A DNA stretch of 64,000 nt from JALZKA01 sp033856515. Lineage in GTDB: Bacteria; Actinomycetota; Thermoleophilia; Solirubrobacterales; 70-9. Shown here one piece after another: positions 8,878 through 17,318 of this stretch (position 1 is its first letter; each line of letters starts with the position of its first letter). The notes under the pieces are model-generated. The model had not been told where the DNA came from. It saw only the letters and a program-made list of their open reading frames with translations, and did not search any database. The stretch lies in contig JAWVEY010000041.1 in NCBI GenBank assembly GCA_033856515.1, forward strand, positions 67,850-131,849, written 5' to 3'. The translations under genes and the position numbers were made by a program.

Positions 8878-10050
8878 ATGGCTCTCACCGATCCCTCCAA
8901 GCGCCTCGGGGCGATCCCGCCGTACAAGTTCGCCGAGCTTCAGACGCGGGTTGCGGAGAAGCGCGCGGCCGGCATCGACGTGATCAACCTCGGAATCGGC
9001 GACCCTGACCACCCGACCTTCCCTTACGTGATCGAGGCGATGCAGGCCGCAGTGGCCGACCCCGGTACTCACCAGTATCCGTCCAATCGGGGCCGCGTCG
9101 AATACCGGGAGGCCCTGGCTCGCTTCTACGACCGGCGGTTCGGCGTCGCGATCGACCCAGAGACTGAGGTCATTCCGGCGATCGGCGCCAAGGAGTGCAT
9201 CTACAACCTCTGCTTCGCCTTCCTCGACCCGGGCGACGTCGCTCTCGTATCCGACCCCGGCTACCCCGTGTACACCGGCGGGCCGCTGCTCGCAGGGGCG
9301 GAGACCGTCCTGCTGCCGCTCGTGCCGGAACTCGGCTTTGCTCCGGACCTCGAAAAGCTCTCGACGGACGACCTCGCCAAGGCGCGCCTGATGTTCATCA
9401 ACTACCCGAACAACCCGACGGGCGCGATCGTCCCGGACGGGTTCTTCGAGCGGGTCGTCGAGCAGGCGCGAGAGCACGAGATCCTCGTCGTCCACGACAA
9501 CGCCTACTCGGAGACGACCTACGACGGGTACGTCGCGCCGAGCTTTCTCGCCACACCAGGTGCCAAGGAGGTGGGGGTCGAGACCTTCTCGCTCTCGAAG
9601 GGCTTCAACATGACCGGCTGGCGCTGCGCCGCGATCCTCGGCAATGCCGACGCCGTCTCCTCGTATTGGCGGCTGAAGACGAACATCGATTCGGGCCTGT
9701 TCGAGGCGGTACAGCTTGCGGGCGCGGCCGCGCTCGAGGGCCCGCGCGAGCGGATCACCGAGATGAACGAGATCTATGCGCGGCGCCGTGACCTCGTGGT
9801 CGCCGCCCTGCACGAGATCGGCGTGGAGGTGGAGAAACCCAAGGGCACGATCTACGTGTGGGCTCCAGTGCCGGACGGCCACACCTCGACGTCCTTCGCG
9901 GAGCTCGTCCTGGAAGAAGCGGCCGTGGTGATCTCGCCGGGCTCGATGTACGGGCCGTCGGGCGAGGGCTTCTTCCGGATCTCGCTGGCATCACCCGATG
10001 AGCGCATTACCGAGGCGGTCGAGCGCATGCGCGAGCACGTGGGCTGGTAG
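8878..10050 (+). CDS. Class I/II PLP aminotransferase, DapL/aminoadipate type
   Basis: 390 aa from the ATG at 8878; the open frame continues upstream but the conserved N-terminus (IPPYKFAEL...INLGIGDPD) starts here. Fold-type I signatures are INYPNNPTG, the HDNAYSE strand and the PLP Schiff-base lysine Lys241 in SLSKGFNMTGWR. The family includes LL-diaminopimelate aminotransferase and relatives acting on 2-aminoadipate, aspartate or methionine analogues. The neighbouring saccharopine-dehydrogenase-like, ALDH7 and 2-oxoacid dehydrogenase genes make 2-aminoadipate to 2-oxoadipate a plausible reaction; that is inference. It ends 13 bases before the next gene. Confidence 0.88.
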   Translation: MALTDPSKRLGAIPPYKFAELQTRVAEKRAAGIDVINLGIGDPDHPTFPYVIEAMQAAVADPGTHQYPSNRGRVEYREALARFYDRRFGVAIDPETEVIPAIGAKECIYNLCFAFLDPGDVALVSDPGYPVYTGGPLLAGAETVLLPLVPELGFAPDLEKLSTDDLAKARLMFINYPNNPTGAIVPDGFFERVVEQAREHEILVVHDNAYSETTYDGYVAPSFLATPGAKEVGVETFSLSKGFNMTGWRCAAILGNADAVSSYWRLKTNIDSGLFEAVQLAGAAALEGPRERITEMNEIYARRRDLVVAALHEIGVEVEKPKGTIYVWAPVPDGHTSTSFAELVLEEAAVVISPGSMYGPSGEGFFRISLASPDERITEAVERMREHVGW

Positions 10051-10063
10051 AAGTCACCGAGGC

Positions 10064-11197
10064 ATGGAGTCGCCACCCGCCCCCAACTCGCAGGTTGATC
10101 GGATTGCGGTCGTCGGCATTGGCAACGTCGGTCGGCTACTCGCGGACATGCTTGTCGAGCGCGGGTTCGAGGTGTGGGAAGTCGACGCCGACGAGAGCAG
10201 GGTGGCCGGCGATCACGCATCCGTCCTGGACGTAAGTGATCCGGCGGCCCTCGAGGAACTGTTCGCGGACGTCGACGCGGTCATCTCGTGCCTGCCCTAC
10301 TTCCTGAACGCCGGAATCGCCACGGCTGCGCATGCCGCCGGGGTGCACTACCTGGACCTGACGGAGGACGTCGATACCTCGAGCACGATCAAGGATCTCG
10401 CGAAGAGCTCGAACGCCATCTTCATGCCGCGCTGCGGCCTCGCTCCAGGGTTCATCTGCGTTGTCGGCGGTTCGCTTTTTGGCAGGCTGGAGACCGTCGA
10501 GAAGGTCGAGCTGCGCGTCGGCGCCCTGCCGCGCAGCCCGAACAACGCGCTCGGCTATGCGTGCACCTGGTCGCCTGACGGGATCATCAACGAGTACCTG
10601 AACGACTGCGAGCAGCTGCGCGGAGGTGAGCTCGTGACGGTGCCGTCGCTCGAGAACGTGGAGACGATCGTGATCGACGGCGCGCGCTACGAAGCGTTCA
10701 CCACCTCCGGCGGCCTGGGGACGATGTGCGAGACGTTCGCCGGCCGTGTTGACAGCCTCGACTACAAGACGATCCGGTATCCCGGCCACCGCGCGCTGAT
10801 GCGGTTCATGCTGCACGAGCTTGGCCTTAGCCAGCAGCGAGAGGAGGCCGTGCGGCTTCTCGCCGATGCCTACCCGCCCGTCCGGGACGATCTGGTGGTC
10901 CTCTACGCGGCGGCCGAGGGACACAGCGGGGGACGCTCGGCCCGCGAGGAGTTCGTCCGCATCTACCGCCCGCGGATGGTTGCCGGCGCCCCCAGGACAG
11001 CCATCGCATGGACGACGGCCGCGGGAGCGGTTGGGATGATCGAGTTGCTCGCCGAAGGCTCGCTGCCGGACTCGGGCTTCGTTTGCCAGGAGGACGTGTC
11101 GCTCGACGCCTTCCTCGCCACCAAGGCTGGCCAGATGCTTGCGCGCGAGCCGCACGTCGACATGGTCGACGACGAGCCGTTCATGCCGGTCTCTTAG
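10064..11197 (+). CDS. Saccharopine dehydrogenase family enzyme, possibly lysine 6-dehydrogenase
   Basis: 377 aa from the ATG at 10064; a longer frame shadows the aminotransferase end. The N-terminal Rossmann fold has IAVVGIGNVGRLLADML and the acidic EVDAD that fits NAD. The sequence AGVHYLDLTED and the C-terminal catalytic-domain stretches TWSPDGIINEYLNDC, FTTSGGLGTMCETF and YKTIRYPGHRALM are typical of saccharopine reductase and lysine 6-dehydrogenase. The length is close to lysine 6-dehydrogenases and far below the bifunctional LKR/SDH. With the neighbours it would convert lysine or saccharopine to 2-aminoadipate semialdehyde. Confidence 0.85.
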   Translation: MESPPAPNSQVDRIAVVGIGNVGRLLADMLVERGFEVWEVDADESRVAGDHASVLDVSDPAALEELFADVDAVISCLPYFLNAGIATAAHAAGVHYLDLTEDVDTSSTIKDLAKSSNAIFMPRCGLAPGFICVVGGSLFGRLETVEKVELRVGALPRSPNNALGYACTWSPDGIINEYLNDCEQLRGGELVTVPSLENVETIVIDGARYEAFTTSGGLGTMCETFAGRVDSLDYKTIRYPGHRALMRFMLHELGLSQQREEAVRLLADAYPPVRDDLVVLYAAAEGHSGGRSAREEFVRIYRPRMVAGAPRTAIAWTTAAGAVGMIELLAEGSLPDSGFVCQEDVSLDAFLATKAGQMLAREPHVDMVDDEPFMPVS

Positions 11198-11206
11198 CGC
11201 TCGGCT

Positions 11207-13447
11207 CTAACTACCTACGAGCTCACGCGCGGCCGCATCGATCTCGGCTTCTTGGAGCAGGACGAGCTCGGCGGCTTCCCCTAGTGGAATGAAGGAGTCC
11301 TGGCTCGTCACCCGCGACAGCGCCCCCTCGAAGTTCCCGTCGACGAGTACGCCCACGACGCCCTCTGAGACACCGCCGCTTCGGCGCGTCTCGTCCACGA
11401 TCAGCACGCGTCCGGTCGCTTCGGCCTCACGGAGGATGTCGTCAACCGGTAGCGGGGCGAGCCAGCGCAGGTCCACGACGCGCGCGTTGATCCCATCGTC
11501 GGCGAGGCGCTTTGCGACGCGCAGCGACATGTAGGTGCCGTTGGCGAACGTCAGGATCGTCAGGTCGCTGCCATCACCGTGCACTCGCGCCGAGCCGATC
11601 GGGGCGTGAGTGGCCGCCCATTCGCCGGGCGGGGCATATGGCGCGAGCCAGCCGCCGTCATCCGGGCCGTGCAGGTCACGGGTGTGGTAGAGCGCGATCG
11701 GCTCCAGGAAGACGCACGTCGACCCGTCGGTGGACGCAGCCGCCAGGCAGGCGCGGAGCATGGCCGCCGCGTCGTCGGGCCGCGCCGGAGATGCCACGAC
11801 TATTCCGGGGATGTCCCGGAGGACCGCCACGGCGTCGTCGTTGTGAAAGTGCCCGCCGAATCCCTTCTGATAGCCGTATCCGGCGATCCTCAGAACCATC
11901 GGGTTGTGGTACTGGCCATTCGAAAAGAACGGCAAGGTCGCCGCCTCGCCCCGAAGCTGATCCTCGGCGTTGTGGAGGTAAGCCAGGTACTGGATCTCGG
12001 GAACAGGAAGCAGGCCGGAGACGCCGCAGCCGAGCGCGAGCCCGAGGATCGTCTGCTCGTCGAGCAGCGTGTCGAATACGCGGGTGATGCCGAAGCGGCG
12101 CTGCAGTCCACGCGTAACTCCGTAGACGCCTCCCTTCCGGCCCACGTCCTCTCCGAACACCAGGGCCTCGGGCCGCGCTGCCAGCCCGTCGGTCAACGTC
12201 GCGTTGATCGACTCGGCCAGGGTGAGCGGTCCTGCTTCTTCCGGAAGCTTTCCTCCGAACGCGTCCGACCTCGCGTCCTGGGTAGCTGCCTGGCTCGCGT
12301 CCTTGGCGACCGTTTCCGGCCGCCGCGGCGCGATCGGCTCCATCACCTCTTGCGCACTCGACAGCCGCGGTTGGCCGGCGGCCTCGTCAGCCAAGCGCCG
12401 CACGTCGGCCGCGACCGCGTCGTATCTCGCGAGCAGCTCACCGGGCTCGGCGACGCCGGCCTCAGCGAGCAAGCGCGCTGCATGGAGGAGGGGGTCGCGA
12501 TCCAGGTCCTCGCCGATCTCGGCACGACTGCGATAGCCGATCTCGGCGTCCGAGCCCGCGTGCCCGAGGAAGCGAACGGTTCGCAGGTGCAGGAACGCCG
12601 GGCGGCGAGAGCTACGCACGTATTCGGCTGCCGCGACGGCGGCGTCGTAGGCACCCGCGATGTCCGTGCCCTCGGCGCTGAAATAGCGCAGGTGTGGCCG
12701 GTTCGACCAAGCATCCTTCACCCAGTCGCGAGGCGTGCGGACGCTGATGCCGAAGCCGTTGTCCTCGCAGCTGAACAGCACCGGCATCCGCAGCCCCTGG
12801 TGCACGTTGTACTCAGCGGCGTTCAGCGCTCCCAGGGCAGTCGAGTGGTTGAGCGAGGCATCGCCAAAAGAGCAGATCGCAATAGCGTCCGCCGGCCAGG
12901 CAGGGCTGACATTGATCCGCTGCGCGCGCTCGATCGCGAACCCGACCCCCATCGCACGCGGCAGATGAGACGCGATCGTCGAGGTCTGGGGGATCACCGC
13001 CAGCGCGTGGTTGCCGAAGACCTTGTGTCGCCCCCCGGAAATCGGCTCATCCGCTGCGGCGACCAGGCCGAGGAGGATGTCCCGCAACGGGGTGGAGCAA
13101 GGGACCTGCTGCGCCCGCGCGCAGTAGAAGCCGCCCGATCGGTAATGGAGGAGCGCTGGATCGGTGGGTCTGAGCGCCGCCGCGACCGCGGCGTTCGACT
13201 CGTGGCCGGCGGATCCGATCGTGTAGACGCCGGGGCCCTCCTTCCGCAGGTACCGCGCGGCCAGGTCGAGGTTCCGGCTTGCCGCCATCGCGTCGAACAG
13301 CTCGAGGGCCATCCGTGCGGTCAGCCCGGTTCCATCGCGGACCGGCTGGTCGAACTCTACGTCGCCCGCCCCACTGCCCTCTAGCGCGGCCACGCGCTCG
13401 CGGAAGTGATGATCGAGCGCCTGCTCCGGTGTTTCGGTCGCCGCCAA
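11207..13447 (-). CDS. Fused E1 alpha-beta subunit of a 2-oxoacid dehydrogenase
   Basis: 746 aa from a TTG start with AGGG about 6 bases upstream. Residues of about 60-350 are an E1-alpha domain with AGHESNAAVAAAL and a thiamine diphosphate motif reading CSFGDASLNHS, in place of the usual GDGxxNxG-type motif. From about 410 on is an E1-beta domain (VFGEDVGRKGGVYGVTRGL, PVPEIQYLAYLHNAEDQLRG, VVDLRWLAPLP, VDETRRSGGVSE). Such enzymes decarboxylate branched-chain or longer 2-oxoacids and pass the acyl group to an E2. No E2 or E3 gene is nearby. Placement 38 bases after the ALDH7 gene suggests 2-oxoadipate as substrate. Confidence 0.88.
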   Translation of the reverse strand: MAATETPEQALDHHFRERVAALEGSGAGDVEFDQPVRDGTGLTARMALELFDAMAASRNLDLAARYLRKEGPGVYTIGSAGHESNAAVAAALRPTDPALLHYRSGGFYCARAQQVPCSTPLRDILLGLVAAADEPISGGRHKVFGNHALAVIPQTSTIASHLPRAMGVGFAIERAQRINVSPAWPADAIAICSFGDASLNHSTALGALNAAEYNVHQGLRMPVLFSCEDNGFGISVRTPRDWVKDAWSNRPHLRYFSAEGTDIAGAYDAAVAAAEYVRSSRRPAFLHLRTVRFLGHAGSDAEIGYRSRAEIGEDLDRDPLLHAARLLAEAGVAEPGELLARYDAVAADVRRLADEAAGQPRLSSAQEVMEPIAPRRPETVAKDASQAATQDARSDAFGGKLPEEAGPLTLAESINATLTDGLAARPEALVFGEDVGRKGGVYGVTRGLQRRFGITRVFDTLLDEQTILGLALGCGVSGLLPVPEIQYLAYLHNAEDQLRGEAATLPFFSNGQYHNPMVLRIAGYGYQKGFGGHFHNDDAVAVLRDIPGIVVASPARPDDAAAMLRACLAAASTDGSTCVFLEPIALYHTRDLHGPDDGGWLAPYAPPGEWAATHAPIGSARVHGDGSDLTILTFANGTYMSLRVAKRLADDGINARVVDLRWLAPLPVDDILREAEATGRVLIVDETRRSGGVSEGVVGVLVDGNFEGALSRVTSQDSFIPLGEAAELVLLQEAEIDAAARELVGS

Positions 13448-13485
13448 ACTCGCCCTATCCGCGGGTCAGCCCGACGGCACGGATC

Positions 13486-15039
13486 TCATCCAAATTCCAC
13501 GCCCTGAGCCAGGGGAAGCTCGTCCGAGTAATTGACGGTGTTGGTTGCCCGGCGCATGTATGCGCGCCAGGCATCCGAGCCGGACTCGCGGCCTCCTCCG
13601 GTGGACTTCTCACCGCCGAACGCGCCGCCGATCTCGGCGCCGGAGGTGCCGATGTTCACGTTGACGATCCCGCAGTCGGAGCCCTCCGAGGAGAGGAAGA
13701 ACTCGGCCTCCCTTTGATCGCCGGTGAAGATGCTCGACGACAGCCCTTGGGGAACGCCGTTGTGAATCCCGATTGCCTCATCGAGGTCGCCGTAGGTCAT
13801 CACGTAGAGGATCGGGGCGAACGTCTCGCGGCGCACCAGCTCGGTCTGCCCGGGCATGCGGACGATCGCGGGCTCGACGTAGTAAGCGTCCGGGTATCCA
13901 GCGGCCTCACGCCGGCCACCGCCGACGATCAGCTCGCCGCCGTCGGACTGTGCCTGCTCGAGCGCCACGACCATCGCCTGGTACGAGCGCTCGTTGATCA
14001 GCGGGCCGACCAGGGTCCCGTCGGCACTCGGGTCGCCGATCTCCAGGCGCCCAAACACTTCGCGCAGCCCATCGACGAGCTCGTCGGACACCTTGTCGTG
14101 TGCGATCACCCGTCGCAAAGTCGTGCAACGCTGGCCGGCGGTTCCCGCGGCGGCGAAGACGATTCCCCGTCGGGCGAGCTCCAGGTCTGCAGATGGCGCC
14201 ACGATCGCGGCGTTGTTCCCGCCCAGCTCGAGCAACACGCGCCCCATGCGGGCCGCCACGCGGGGCGCGACCTCCGTCCCCATGCGCTCCGATCCGGTCG
14301 CGCTCACGAGCGCGACGTCGGGGCTGTCAACCAGCGCCTGGCTCGCCTCGGGGTCTGCGATCACGAGTCGCTGCACCCCGGCCGGCGCACCGCACTCTGA
14401 TGCGGCGTGTTCCACCAGGGCTTGGCAGGCAATCGAGGTGAGCGAGGTCATCGGCGAGGGTTTCCACACGATGGTGTCTCCGCAGACAAAGGCGACCGCG
14501 GCATTCCAGGCCCACACTGCGCAAGGGAAGTTGAACGCGGTGATGACGCCCACCACGCCCAGCGGGTGCCACGTCTCCATCAACCGGTGCCCTGGGCGCT
14601 CGGACGGCATCGTGCGCCCGTCGAGCTGGCGCGAGAGCCCGACCGCGAAGTCGCAGATGTCGATTGCCTCCTGCACCTCGCCGAGAGACTCCGAGCGGAT
14701 CTTCCCCGCCTCGATCGTGATCAGCTCGGCGACGTCCGCCTTGTGCTCTCCCAAGAGCTCGCCCAGACGCTTGACGAACGCACCGCGGACGGGTGCCGGC
14801 ACGGCACGCCACTCGCGAAAGGCCTCCTTCGTTTCGGCGATCGCCGCCTCCACCTCCGCTTTGCCCGCGCCAGGTACGTCGAACAGCTCCTCGCCCGTGA
14901 TCGGCGAACGCGAGCTCACAGACGTTCCTGTCCAGGAAGAGAGGTCGACACCGCAGCGCTCAAGAGCCTCGCGGGCCCGCGAACGAAGTTCGTCGGTCGA
15001 TGAGACGGTCAACTCTTGCTGGGACTCGGTTGTCGTCAT
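13486..15039 (-). CDS. ALDH7-type 2-aminoadipate semialdehyde dehydrogenase
   Basis: 517 aa. The active-site Glu271 lies in LELGGNNAAIV, whose double Asn is the hallmark of the ALDH7/antiquitin group, and the nucleophile Cys305 lies in GTAGQRCTTLRR. AFNFPCAVW and KPSPMTSLT form the cofactor region. ALDH7 enzymes (Pcd, AmaB) oxidise the piperideine-6-carboxylate/2-aminoadipate semialdehyde pair to 2-aminoadipate. A GGAGGAGCC ribosome binding site precedes the ATG. It is the first gene of a two-gene unit with the fused E1, convergent to the dehydrogenase and aminotransferase pair. Confidence 0.92.
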   Translation of the reverse strand: MTTTESQQELTVSSTDELRSRAREALERCGVDLSSWTGTSVSSRSPITGEELFDVPGAGKAEVEAAIAETKEAFREWRAVPAPVRGAFVKRLGELLGEHKADVAELITIEAGKIRSESLGEVQEAIDICDFAVGLSRQLDGRTMPSERPGHRLMETWHPLGVVGVITAFNFPCAVWAWNAAVAFVCGDTIVWKPSPMTSLTSIACQALVEHAASECGAPAGVQRLVIADPEASQALVDSPDVALVSATGSERMGTEVAPRVAARMGRVLLELGGNNAAIVAPSADLELARRGIVFAAAGTAGQRCTTLRRVIAHDKVSDELVDGLREVFGRLEIGDPSADGTLVGPLINERSYQAMVVALEQAQSDGGELIVGGGRREAAGYPDAYYVEPAIVRMPGQTELVRRETFAPILYVMTYGDLDEAIGIHNGVPQGLSSSIFTGDQREAEFFLSSEGSDCGIVNVNIGTSGAEIGGAFGGEKSTGGGRESGSDAWRAYMRRATNTVNYSDELPLAQGVEFG

Positions 15040-15100
15040 TGGCTCCTCCGTGAGTTCTGGGCGGAAGGTGAGTGTCGCTTATACAACTAGCATCCACTCC

Positions 15101-15379
15101 GTGGGTGTAAAGAGTCCCAGTCAGCGAGTGCCCGGTGGGGTAGTGCACAAGCTGCCCCCAGACCTGCGCAAGGCGCTGGTCGCCAACGCCACGGCGCTCG
15201 AGCTCTGGAAGGACATCACGCCTTTGGCGCGCAACGAGTTCATCTGCTGGGTCGAAGACGCCAAGCAGGAGGAGACCCGAGAACGCCGCATTCGGCGTAC
15301 CCATGAGGAGCTGGAGGAAGGAAAGCGCCGGCCATGCTGCTGGGCGGGATGCCCGCACCGCGAACGCACCGGCTCGTAG
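15101..15379 (+). CDS. Small YdeI/OmpD-associated family protein
   Basis: About 92 aa from GTG 15101; GTG 15128 and GTG 15143 are other possible starts, and no strong ribosome binding site decides between them. The sequence LPPDLRKALVANATALELW, ITPLARNEFICWVEDAKQ, EETRERRI and the ending GKRRPCCWAGCPHR is the conserved YdeI C-terminal helical domain found as a free small protein in many Actinobacteria. Function unknown; some homologues protect against bacteriocins or cationic peptides. Its 3' end overlaps the acetyltransferase start, indicating co-translation. Confidence 0.8.
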   Translation: MGVKSPSQRVPGGVVHKLPPDLRKALVANATALELWKDITPLARNEFICWVEDAKQEETRERRIRRTHEELEEGKRRPCCWAGCPHRERTGS

Positions 15380-15924
15380 GCCCTGCCATCCGGTGGGCGA
15401 CCGTCGGGGATGCGCGCGCGATCGCGTTCGTCCATATCGCCTCGTGGCACGCCGCTTACCGAGGACTGATGCCGGACGAGGTCCTCGACGGGCTCACGAT
15501 CGAGGGACGAGAGCGCGACTGGCAGGGATGGCTGGCCGAAGGCGGCGCGCGCGTCAACACGTTGGCGGCCGAGCGCGACGGCGAGATCGAGGCGTTCTGC
15601 ACGCTCGAGCTGCCGTCGCGAGAGGAGGACGAGCCGGACACGGTCGCCGGAATACCGGCGATCTATGCGCACCCCGACGCCTTCGGCCGGGGAGCGGGCC
15701 CCGCCCTTCTGGACGCGGCGATCGACGCAATGCGCGAGCACGGGTACACAGAGGCGATCCTCTGGATGGTTGAAGGGAACCGCCGCGCTCAGGCTTTCTA
15801 CGAAGGCCGCGGGTGGCATCGAGACGGCGGCAAGCGCGCGGCTGAGTACCCCGGCGTCACCTTCGAGGCCGGCGCAGAGCCGATCGAGATCAGGTTTCGG
15901 CGGTCGCTGGAAGCCTCGCCCTAG
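15334..15924 (+). CDS. GNAT family N-acetyltransferase
   Basis: 196 aa from ATG 15334 (ATG 15349 is possible). RWATVGDARAIAFVHIASWHAAYRG is the usual first helix of the GNAT fold. IYAHPDAFGRGAGPALLDAAIDAMREHG contains the Q/RxxGxG/A acetyl-CoA pyrophosphate loop (as GRGAG), and GNRRAQAFYEGRGWHRDG is motif B. It is a cytoplasmic acetyltransferase; the acceptor is unknown. The start lies inside the preceding YdeI-like gene. Confidence 0.9.
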   Translation: MLLGGMPAPRTHRLVGPAIRWATVGDARAIAFVHIASWHAAYRGLMPDEVLDGLTIEGRERDWQGWLAEGGARVNTLAAERDGEIEAFCTLELPSREEDEPDTVAGIPAIYAHPDAFGRGAGPALLDAAIDAMREHGYTEAILWMVEGNRRAQAFYEGRGWHRDGGKRAAEYPGVTFEAGAEPIEIRFRRSLEASP

Positions 15925-15939
15925 ACGACGGGGAACCTT

Positions 15940-15959
15940 CGCGCCAGCGCTCTGGCGCG
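15940..15959 (+). terminator. Perfect 8-bp stem-loop between acetyltransferase and GDPD genes
   Basis: CGCGCCAG, a CGCT tetraloop and CTGGCGCG form an uninterrupted 8-bp stem, starting 15 bases after the acetyltransferase stop. There is no T-tract, so it could be a factor-assisted terminator or part of the leader of the next gene, whose ATG is 14 bases further on. Confidence 0.45.
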
Positions 15960-15973
15960 CCTACACTCGCTCG

Positions 15974-17317
15974 ATGCGACCTGACGCGGGGGACGGGAAG
16001 AGCCGCAGCCCTCGGCGTGCTGCGAGCCTCGTGGCGATTGGCCTTGCCTGGGCGGGGTTGGTAGCGCCGGCCGTCGCTTCCGACACCGACTGGACCGCGC
16101 TCCGCACCCTCAATATCGCCCACCAGGGCGGCGAGGATGAGGCGCCGTCCAACACGAGGTACGCGCTCGACCGGGCGATGCGGCTCGGCTCGGACATGCT
16201 CGAGCTCGACATCCACACAAGCTCGGACGGGCACCTGATGGTGATGCACGACGCCACCGTTGATCGCACCACCAACGGCTCGGGCAGCGTCTATGAAATG
16301 ACCCGAGCCGAGATCCAGGCGCTCGACGCGGGGTACAACCTGGTCCCGGGCGAGGGCACCGTCGAAGGCAGGCCCGAGGCCGACTATCCCTTCCGCGGCG
16401 TACGGCTCGGCGAGAAGGCACCACCGCCTGGCTTCCGCCCGCGTGACTTCCGGATCCCGACCCTCGGCGAGGTCATGCGCGCCTACCCCGATGTGCCGAC
16501 CAACATCGAGATCAAGGGCGCCGCCGACACCAACGTCGCGTCGTTCATCTCAAACGCGGAAGCCCTCGCCGCGTTCCTCAACGACCTCGGGCGTACCGAC
16601 GGAATCGTCGTCGCCTCGTTCAACGATGCGGCGCTCGTGCGCTTCCACGAGCTCGCGCCCGAGATCGACCTTGCACCGGGAACTGCGGCTGTAGCCGCCT
16701 ACAAGGCGGCAGGGGTACCGCCGGCGGAGGGGACGAAGGTGTTCCAGGTGCCGATGGACCTCGGCGGGGTTCCTGTGACGGACGAGGCGTTCGTCGGTCA
16801 GGTCCATTCCGACGGCTACGCGATCCACGTCTGGACGATCAACGACGAGCCGACGATGGAGGAGCTCCTCGGATGGGGCGTCGACGGGATCATGTCCGCC
16901 GAGCCGGCGCGGCTTGAGAAGGTTCTCTGTCGCACGGCCACTCCGCGGCCAGCGCGTCCCAAGAGCTTTCCCGGCAGGCACTGCAGCCGGCGCGCCTCGA
17001 TCGCCTGCGACGTCGTGCCCACGGCGCTCGAGGTGGACGGCGACGAGGCGATCGTCAGGCTCGAGCGCGGGGACGAGTTCGACAGCCGCTGCGCGGGTTT
17101 CGTACAGCTTCAGAATGTGCCCGGACCCCGCGGGCGCTTCAACTTCGGCTGGAAGCCACCGTCGCAGGGCGGCCCGGCGGTAACGGAGGTCACGTTAAGG
17201 CTCTCTCCCGAGGCTCAGCGCATCGTCCACAGCCGCGAGGAAATCCGCGTGAAGGCGCGGCCATACGGCGCGTTCCCCTCGATTCGGCGCCTTACTTGGG
17301 GCGCCCACGCCGCCTAG
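15974..17317 (+). CDS. Secreted glycerophosphodiester phosphodiesterase family protein
   Basis: 447 aa from the ATG at 15974, which gives a normal export signal (RRAASLVAIGLAWAGLVAPAVAS). The GDPD barrel starts with NIAHQGGEDEAPSNT (catalytic His and the metal-binding Glu), then MLELDIHTSSDGHLMVMHDATVDRTTNGSG, where E-x-D and the second catalytic His sit, and ends with IHVWTINDE and GVDGIMSAEP. A further domain of about 110 residues with four or more cysteines follows. Expected to hydrolyse glycerophosphodiesters outside the membrane. Confidence 0.93.
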   Translation: MRPDAGDGKSRSPRRAASLVAIGLAWAGLVAPAVASDTDWTALRTLNIAHQGGEDEAPSNTRYALDRAMRLGSDMLELDIHTSSDGHLMVMHDATVDRTTNGSGSVYEMTRAEIQALDAGYNLVPGEGTVEGRPEADYPFRGVRLGEKAPPPGFRPRDFRIPTLGEVMRAYPDVPTNIEIKGAADTNVASFISNAEALAAFLNDLGRTDGIVVASFNDAALVRFHELAPEIDLAPGTAAVAAYKAAGVPPAEGTKVFQVPMDLGGVPVTDEAFVGQVHSDGYAIHVWTINDEPTMEELLGWGVDGIMSAEPARLEKVLCRTATPRPARPKSFPGRHCSRRASIACDVVPTALEVDGDEAIVRLERGDEFDSRCAGFVQLQNVPGPRGRFNFGWKPPSQGGPAVTEVTLRLSPEAQRIVHSREEIRVKARPYGAFPSIRRLTWGAHAA

Positions 17318-17318
17318 C

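Noticed and set aside
8611..9882. A 423-residue minus-strand open frame
   Set aside because: Antisense to the aminotransferase, which has clear PLP motifs; no signal of its own.
8878..10050. Naming the aminotransferase dapL
   Set aside because: The family resemblance is real, but the gene context points to catabolism of lysine-type substrates rather than diaminopimelate synthesis.
11579..13384. A 601-residue open frame on the plus strand
   Set aside because: Antisense to the fused E1 gene, no recognisable domain; a high-GC shadow.
13994..15100. The upstream 370 codons of the frame that ends in the YdeI-like protein
   Set aside because: They are antisense to the ALDH7 gene and low in complexity; only the last 92 codons match a family.
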